Source: Yinghuangia soli
GTDB lineage: Bacteria; Actinomycetota; Actinomycetes; Streptomycetales; Streptomycetaceae
Direction of reading: 5' to 3'
Assembly: GCF_021502675.1 (NCBI RefSeq)
Contig: NZ_JAKFHA010000018.1
Coordinates: 110,474 to 174,473, forward strand
DNA length: 64,000 nt
A program made the position numbers and the translations under genes. This document shows, in pieces, positions 59,649 through 64,000 of this stretch (positions within the stretch are counted from its first letter, which is position 1; the number at the start of each line of letters is the position of its first letter). Under the pieces are notes generated by a model. It worked only from the letters and a program-made list of their open reading frames with translations, made no database searches and was not told where the DNA came from.

Positions 59649-61481
59649 CTATGGCGTCACGATGTCGAAGTTCGGGTCCGCCTTGGTGGCGAAGCCAGCC
59701 AGAGTGGCGACTGCCTTCGGGTCGCCTTGCACGTCGATGCCGTCCAGGCCTTGCCCGCCGAGCAGGCCGACGAGCTGGGGCTTGGTCAGGGTCAGGACCG
59801 CGTCCGCCTTCTCACGGGTCGGCGTGCCGTCGGGCGTACTGCGGTGGCTGAGCACGCCGTTGGACAGCTCGGCCTGCCAGGTGCGGCCTTCGTCGGTGAG
59901 GCGGAAGTCGACGACGAGCCCGGTGCCCCAGGCGCGCGGGCCGTCGATGCTGATGGCGAGCGAGTCGAGGAGCTGGTCGACGGACAGCGCAAGGGTCATC
60001 TCGGCGTTGGCGGTCTCCAGGACGGACTGGATGACGCCGTTGCGGAGTTCGGTCGCGCCGGTCAGGTAGAAGTTGCGCCACGGGCCGTTCTCGGCGCCGT
60101 ACCCGAGCCGGTCGTAGACGGAGGCGAGCAGTTCGCGGGCCTCTTTGGCGTCCGCCTGGGCCGGGCCCGCGAAGATCGCGTGATTGAGGAGCGTGGCGGC
60201 GAACCGCAGGTCGCCGGATTCGGCTGCGGCACGGGCCTTGTCCAGCGTCTCCGCGTGGCCGCCGAAGGCCGCCACGTAGCGCTTGGCCTGCTCGGCCGGC
60301 GGGTGCTCCCACAGGTGGGCGGGGTTGCCGTCGAACCAGCCCATATAGCGCTGGTAGACGGCCTTGACGTTGTGGCTGAGCGAGCCGTAGTAGCCGCGCG
60401 CGTGCCAGGACTTCTCCAGGGCGGGCGGGAGTTGGATCTCCTCGGCGATCTCGAGGCCGGTGAGCCCGGCGTTGAGCATGCGCAGCGTCTGGTCGTGCAT
60501 GTACGCGTACAGGTCGCGCTGGCCGGACAGGAGGCCGACGATGCGGTCCTTGCCCCAGGTGGGCCAGTGGTGCGAGGCGAAGGCGACGTCGGCGGCGTCC
60601 GCGAACAGGTCGATGGCCTCGTCGAGGTAGCGCGCCCAGATGCGGGAGTCGCGGACGACCGCGCCGCGCAGGGTCAGCACGTTGTGCATGTTGTGCGTGC
60701 AGTTCTCCGCGAGGCACAGCGCGCGCCGGTCCGGGAACAGGAAGTTCATCTCGGCGGGTGCCTCGGTGCCCGGAGTGAGCTGGAAGACGATGCGGACGCC
60801 GTCGACGGTCTCCTCCTGCCCGGTGCGGGTGATGTCGACGGTCGGCGGGATGAGCGTCACGGTGCCGGTGGACGTGGTCATGCCCAGGCCGGCGCCGATC
60901 TGGCCGTCGGGGGCCTTGGGCAGCCCGGCGCCGTACATGTAGAGCGCGCGGCGGGACATCGCGTTGCCCGCGTAGACGTTCTCGGCGACGGCGTGTTCGA
61001 GGAAGCCCTCGGGGGCGAGGATGGGGACTTCTGGGTGGCCGTCGGGCAGGATGCCGCGGGCGCCGCCGAAGTGGTCGGCGTGCGAGTGGGTGTAGATCAT
61101 GCCGGTGACCGGGCGGTCGCCGCGGTGCTCGCGGTAGAGCGCGAGTGCGGCGGCGGCGGTCTCGGCGGAGATCAGCGGGTCGATGACGATGACGCCGGTG
61201 TCGCCTTCCACCACCGTCATGTTCGACAGGTCGAGGCCGCGGATCTGGTAGATGCCGGCGGCGACTTCGTACAGGCCCTGCTTGGCGACGAGCTGCGCCT
61301 GGCGCCACAGGCTGGGGTTGGCGGTGCCGGGGCAGTCGGCGTCGAGGAAGGCGTAGGCGTCGTTGTCCCAGACCACGCGGCCGTCGGCGGCCTTGACCAG
61401 GGCGGGGCTGAGGGCGCCGACGAACCCCCGGTCGGCGTCGTCGAAGTCGGTGGTGTCGGCGAAGTCCGGCAGTGTCGTCAT
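59649..61481 (-). CDS. alkyl-sulfatase-type metallo-beta-lactamase-fold hydrolase
   Basis: A 610-residue protein of the BDS1/SdsA1 alkylsulfatase group. GMIYTHSHADHFGGARGI carries the di-zinc HxHxDH motif; AENCTHNMHNVLTLRGAVVRD and HHWPTWGKDRIVGLLSGQRD are family signatures. The C-terminal ~130 residues form an SCP2-like domain. It cleaves sulfate from long-chain alkyl sulfates. No signal peptide, so it should act in the cytoplasm, unlike secreted SdsA1. AGGAG precedes the ATG at 61481. Confidence 0.9.
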   Translation of the reverse strand: MTTLPDFADTTDFDDADRGFVGALSPALVKAADGRVVWDNDAYAFLDADCPGTANPSLWRQAQLVAKQGLYEVAAGIYQIRGLDLSNMTVVEGDTGVIVIDPLISAETAAAALALYREHRGDRPVTGMIYTHSHADHFGGARGILPDGHPEVPILAPEGFLEHAVAENVYAGNAMSRRALYMYGAGLPKAPDGQIGAGLGMTTSTGTVTLIPPTVDITRTGQEETVDGVRIVFQLTPGTEAPAEMNFLFPDRRALCLAENCTHNMHNVLTLRGAVVRDSRIWARYLDEAIDLFADAADVAFASHHWPTWGKDRIVGLLSGQRDLYAYMHDQTLRMLNAGLTGLEIAEEIQLPPALEKSWHARGYYGSLSHNVKAVYQRYMGWFDGNPAHLWEHPPAEQAKRYVAAFGGHAETLDKARAAAESGDLRFAATLLNHAIFAGPAQADAKEARELLASVYDRLGYGAENGPWRNFYLTGATELRNGVIQSVLETANAEMTLALSVDQLLDSLAISIDGPRAWGTGLVVDFRLTDEGRTWQAELSNGVLSHRSTPDGTPTREKADAVLTLTKPQLVGLLGGQGLDGIDVQGDPKAVATLAGFATKADPNFDIVTP

Positions 61482-61616
61482 CCCGCGTCTCCTGAGTGCT
61501 CGGGGCAGGCCGCACGGACATCCGCAAATGACCCGAATGCCCGATTTGCCACCACCTTGCCAGGTCGGCGCCCGCCCGCAACTCGCCGCACGGGCGCGGC
61601 GCGAGAGAATCTCGGC

Positions 61617-62558
61617 ATGGACGCCGACACCTCCCGACCCGACTCTCAGTCTCAAGTGGAGGTGGAGAGTTTGCCCGGTGCGGTCTCCGCGGGGCCGCCG
61701 GCCGCCTCGGCCGAGCCGGTACCGGTCTCCCGGGAGGTCGATCTGGGCCGCGCGGCCCTGCTTCCCGACATCGACCGGCCGCGCGCGTGGCTGCTGACGC
61801 TCGACGGCTCGCCGCAGTCGTACGTCGACCTGGACGACCCCGGGTACGTCGAGTTCGAGTACGCCCGCCGCCTCGCGCACGTGCTCGATCTGGCCGCCGC
61901 GCCCGGCGCGCCGCTGGACGTCGTGCACCTGGGCGGCGGTGCGCTCACCCTTCCGCGGTACGTCGCGGCCACCCGGCCCGGGTCGCGGCAGCACGTCGTG
62001 GAGCTCGACGGCGCGCTGGTCGCGTTCGTCCTGGAGCACCTGCCGCTGCCCGCGGACGGCGCGGTCGGGATCGAAGTCGAGGTCGCGGACGCCCGGGCCG
62101 CGCTGGCCGCCCGCCCCGACGCCTCGGCGGACGCGGTGGTGGCCGACGTGTTCGGCGGATCGCTGATCCCCGCTCACCTGACCGCGCTGCCCTTCCTCGC
62201 CGAGGCGGCCCGCGTGCTGCGCCCCGGCGGGGTCTATGCCGCGAACCTGGCGGACGGCGGCGGCCTGGCATTCCTGCGCGGGCAGGTCGCGACCGCGCAG
62301 GCGGTCTTCGGGCACGTCGCGCTGGTCGCCGAGCCCGACCACCTGGACGGCGAGCGCTTCGGCAACGCGGTCCTGGTCGCCGGCCGGGAGGCGCTCCCCC
62401 TGGACGGGCTGGCCGCCCGGGCCGCGGCCGACGACTACCCGGCCGACGTCCTGGCCGGCCCGGAGCTGGCCGCTTTCGCCGCCGGGCACGCCGTGGTGAC
62501 GGATGCCACATCGACCGGGTCACCGGCGCCGCCACGTGGGGCCTTCGGGGTCGGATGA
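61617..62558 (+). CDS. spermidine-synthase-like protein
   Basis: A 313-residue Rossmann-fold protein. After ~40 variable residues, ARRLAHVLDLAAAPGAPLDVVHLGGGALTLPRYVAA and RQHVVELDGALVAFVLEHL match the SAM/dcSAM-binding part; VADARAALAARPDASADAVVADVFGG and RVLRPGGVYAANLADGGGLAF follow. Many actinomycete members are not true polyamine synthases, so the reaction is uncertain. GAGAG precedes the ATG. Confidence 0.82.
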   Translation: MDADTSRPDSQSQVEVESLPGAVSAGPPAASAEPVPVSREVDLGRAALLPDIDRPRAWLLTLDGSPQSYVDLDDPGYVEFEYARRLAHVLDLAAAPGAPLDVVHLGGGALTLPRYVAATRPGSRQHVVELDGALVAFVLEHLPLPADGAVGIEVEVADARAALAARPDASADAVVADVFGGSLIPAHLTALPFLAEAARVLRPGGVYAANLADGGGLAFLRGQVATAQAVFGHVALVAEPDHLDGERFGNAVLVAGREALPLDGLAARAAADDYPADVLAGPELAAFAAGHAVVTDATSTGSPAPPRGAFGVG

Positions 62559-62660
62559 CGCGGCGCGTGTGATCCATTCCACGAAACCGCGGAGGGCGAT
62601 TTGGACGTTGTTCTCGGATAAGGGGAAAATCACCCGGTTCCCTACCGATGAGGTACCTAC

Positions 62661-63929
62661 GTGAGTCGCGCAGCCATATCCGGCCCCCGCAAGGGGCTCC
62701 GCATCGCCCTCGTCCCGGCCCTGGCCGCCACCACGCTGCTCTTGGCGGCGTGCGGCGGAGGCTCCTCGGACAAGGACGACGGGCAGTCCGCCGGGAACGC
62801 TGGTTCCGGAGGCGCGGCGGCGACGGCCGACCAGAACAACGGCAAGGACAAGGGCAAGGACCCCGCGCCGCAGGTGGCCGTCGACCCGGCGGACAAGGCC
62901 GCGGACGTCGAACCGGGCAAGCCGGTGACCGTCACGGCCACCGAGGGCACGCTCACCGATGTGCGCATATCCGATGCGGACGGCGGCACGGTCGCCGGGA
63001 AGCTCGCCGCGGACGGCAAGACCTGGACGTCGACCGGGCGGACCGCCCCCGGCACCGCGTACACCGTCGACATCGGCAGCCGCACGGCCAAGGGCAAGGA
63101 CCAGACCTCGTCGACCACCTTCACCACGAAGAAGGCCGACAAGACCAACAAGGTCGCCATGAAGCCCGGCAACGGCGGCACCTTCGGCATCGCGCAGCCG
63201 GTCTCGATCACCTTCGACCACCCGGTGGCCGACAAGGCCGCGGTCGAGAAGAACCTCAAGGTCACGACCTCGGTGCCGACCGAGGGCTCGTGGGGCTGGA
63301 TCAAGGACTCGTCCGGCAAGGACCGCGTCGACTGGCGGCCGAAGGACTACTGGCAGCCGGGCACCAAGGTGACCCTGAACGCCGACCTCAAGGGCGTGCA
63401 GAGCGGCACCGGCACCTACTTCGCACGCGACTACGAGACCTCCTTCACGGTCGGCACCGGCCGCGTGGTCGAGGTCGACGTGGCCAAGCACAAGGTGAAC
63501 GTGGTCGAGGGCGGCCAGGTCGTGAAGTCGATCCCGATGTCGGCCGGCTCGGACGAGTTCCCGACGCGCGGCGGCACGCACGTCATCCTGGCCAAGAACG
63601 CCAAGGAGACCCTCGACTCGCAGACCGTGGGCCTGGGCGACAAGTACAACCTGCCGGACGTGCCGTGGGTCGTGCACTTCACGTCGTCCGGCACGTTCTT
63701 CCACTCGGCCGCCTGGAACACCGCCAACATCGGCAAGAACAACACCAGCCACGGCTGCGTGGGCATGACGGTCGAGGACGCCAAGTGGTTCTACGACCGC
63801 GTGCAGGTCGGCGACCCGGTGGTGGTCAAGGGCTCGAAGAGCACCGCGGTGACCGAGGCGGGGAACGGCTTCGGCGCCTGGCAGGTCTCCTACGACCAGT
63901 GGAAGGCCAAGAGCGCACTCGGCCAGTAG
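62661..63929 (+). CDS. L,D-transpeptidase lipoprotein
   Basis: A 422-residue cell-wall enzyme. The signal ends in the lipobox LAAC with Cys31 as lipidation site. A Gly/Lys/Asp-rich linker and two Ig-like domains follow. The YkuD catalytic domain starts near VVEVDVAKHKVNVVEGGQVV and has VVHFTSSGTFFHSAAWN, then TSHGCVGMTVEDAKWFYDRV with Cys366 as nucleophile. It makes 3-3 peptidoglycan cross-links outside the membrane. GTG start at 62661 with GAGG upstream. Confidence 0.93.
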   Translation: MSRAAISGPRKGLRIALVPALAATTLLLAACGGGSSDKDDGQSAGNAGSGGAAATADQNNGKDKGKDPAPQVAVDPADKAADVEPGKPVTVTATEGTLTDVRISDADGGTVAGKLAADGKTWTSTGRTAPGTAYTVDIGSRTAKGKDQTSSTTFTTKKADKTNKVAMKPGNGGTFGIAQPVSITFDHPVADKAAVEKNLKVTTSVPTEGSWGWIKDSSGKDRVDWRPKDYWQPGTKVTLNADLKGVQSGTGTYFARDYETSFTVGTGRVVEVDVAKHKVNVVEGGQVVKSIPMSAGSDEFPTRGGTHVILAKNAKETLDSQTVGLGDKYNLPDVPWVVHFTSSGTFFHSAAWNTANIGKNNTSHGCVGMTVEDAKWFYDRVQVGDPVVVKGSKSTAVTEAGNGFGAWQVSYDQWKAKSALGQ

Positions 63930-63950
63930 GGCGGCGAGGCTTCGCCGCCC
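63929..63950 (+). terminator. stem-loop at the end of the transpeptidase gene
   Basis: A 9-bp exact stem (GGGCGGCGA / TCGCCGCCC) with a GGCT loop, beginning at the last base of the stop codon. The final 50 bases of the window beyond it are GC-rich without a gene. Confidence 0.72.
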
Positions 63951-64000
63951 GGGCCCGGGGCCCGGCCCGGTGCCGGCCCCGGAGCGGACATGCGGCAGGG

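Noticed and set aside
59643..62558. Single 971-codon plus-strand protein
   Set aside because: Only the last 313 codons (from 61617) form the real spermidine-synthase-like gene; the rest is antisense to the alkyl-sulfatase gene.
1..64000. tRNA, rRNA, phage or biosynthetic megasynthase genes
   Set aside because: None seen on either strand; no modular synthase, phage structural gene or tRNA-like cloverleaf was recognised by eye.

Overview
The window is GC-rich DNA from a filamentous actinomycete, most likely Streptomycetales. The signs are strong G/C bias at third codon positions, many GTG and some TTG starts, GGAGG-type ribosome sites mixed with apparently leaderless genes, and several families typical of the group: SigE-type, ECF41 and ECF42 sigma factors, a class F sortase, DUF6928, an FdxA-type ferredoxin and alpha-solenoid repeat proteins. 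It looks like chromosomal accessory or arm DNA. I see no rRNA, tRNA, CRISPR array, plasmid origin or large biosynthetic cluster.

Layout: 1-1.2 kb, an ArsR-type regulator translationally coupled to an MFS exporter that runs off the left edge, with a palindromic operator. 1.4-3.7 kb, a SnoaL-like protein and a CPA1-type Na+/H+ antiporter. 3.7-7.2 kb, a decayed patch with two IS5-like transposase remnants flanking a propeller-like gene, a truncated DUF4259 gene and fragments. 7.2-12.7 kb, a lipoprotein, a leucine-rich-repeat-variant (LRV) protein with a minisatellite and a cysteine cluster, then a YciI-ECF42 pair and a DUF1905 protein. 13-20.4 kb, an ankyrin protein with a SUKH-like tail, a SigE-type sigma factor overlapping a membrane DUF4232 protein, an AraC regulator, a class II aldolase, a cupin and a small secreted protein. 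21-25.2 kb, a secreted Cys/Gly-rich protein whose ribosome site lies in a long hairpin, a 37-bp palindrome, an ATP-grasp enzyme, and a His-rich methyltransferase divergent from an XRE-cupin regulator.

25.5-38.3 kb carries two alpha-solenoid proteins, an ECF41 sigma factor, a sortase with a candidate substrate, a cupin/TetR pair, an HD hydrolase, two GNAT enzymes and an SGNH hydrolase preceded by five 11-bp repeats. 38.6-48.3 kb carries DUF6928, YceI, ferredoxin, tandem DUF1254/DUF1214 paralogs, DUF1269, a YihY-PerM pair and a small secreted protein. 48.3-53.5 kb carries an M20 amidohydrolase divergent from a two-headed Lrp regulator, a thioredoxin-reductase-like flavoprotein with a Fur/Zur-type box, and a sugar porter. 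53.6-58.3 kb is a tightly packed operon (amino-acid permease, anchored small protein, M20 dipeptidase, membrane protein) suited to peptide and amino-acid use. 58.5-64 kb carries a HEAT-like protein, an alkyl-sulfatase-type hydrolase, a spermidine-synthase-like protein and an L,D-transpeptidase lipoprotein.

Most genes sit in local regulator-target pairs rather than one large system. The most interesting non-coding signals are the hairpin and palindrome pair at 21.8-22.0 kb, the 11-bp iterons at 12.2 and 36.6 kb, and the Fur/Zur-type box at 52.0 kb. Coordinates and starts were read by eye; family names rest on recognised motifs, not database searches.
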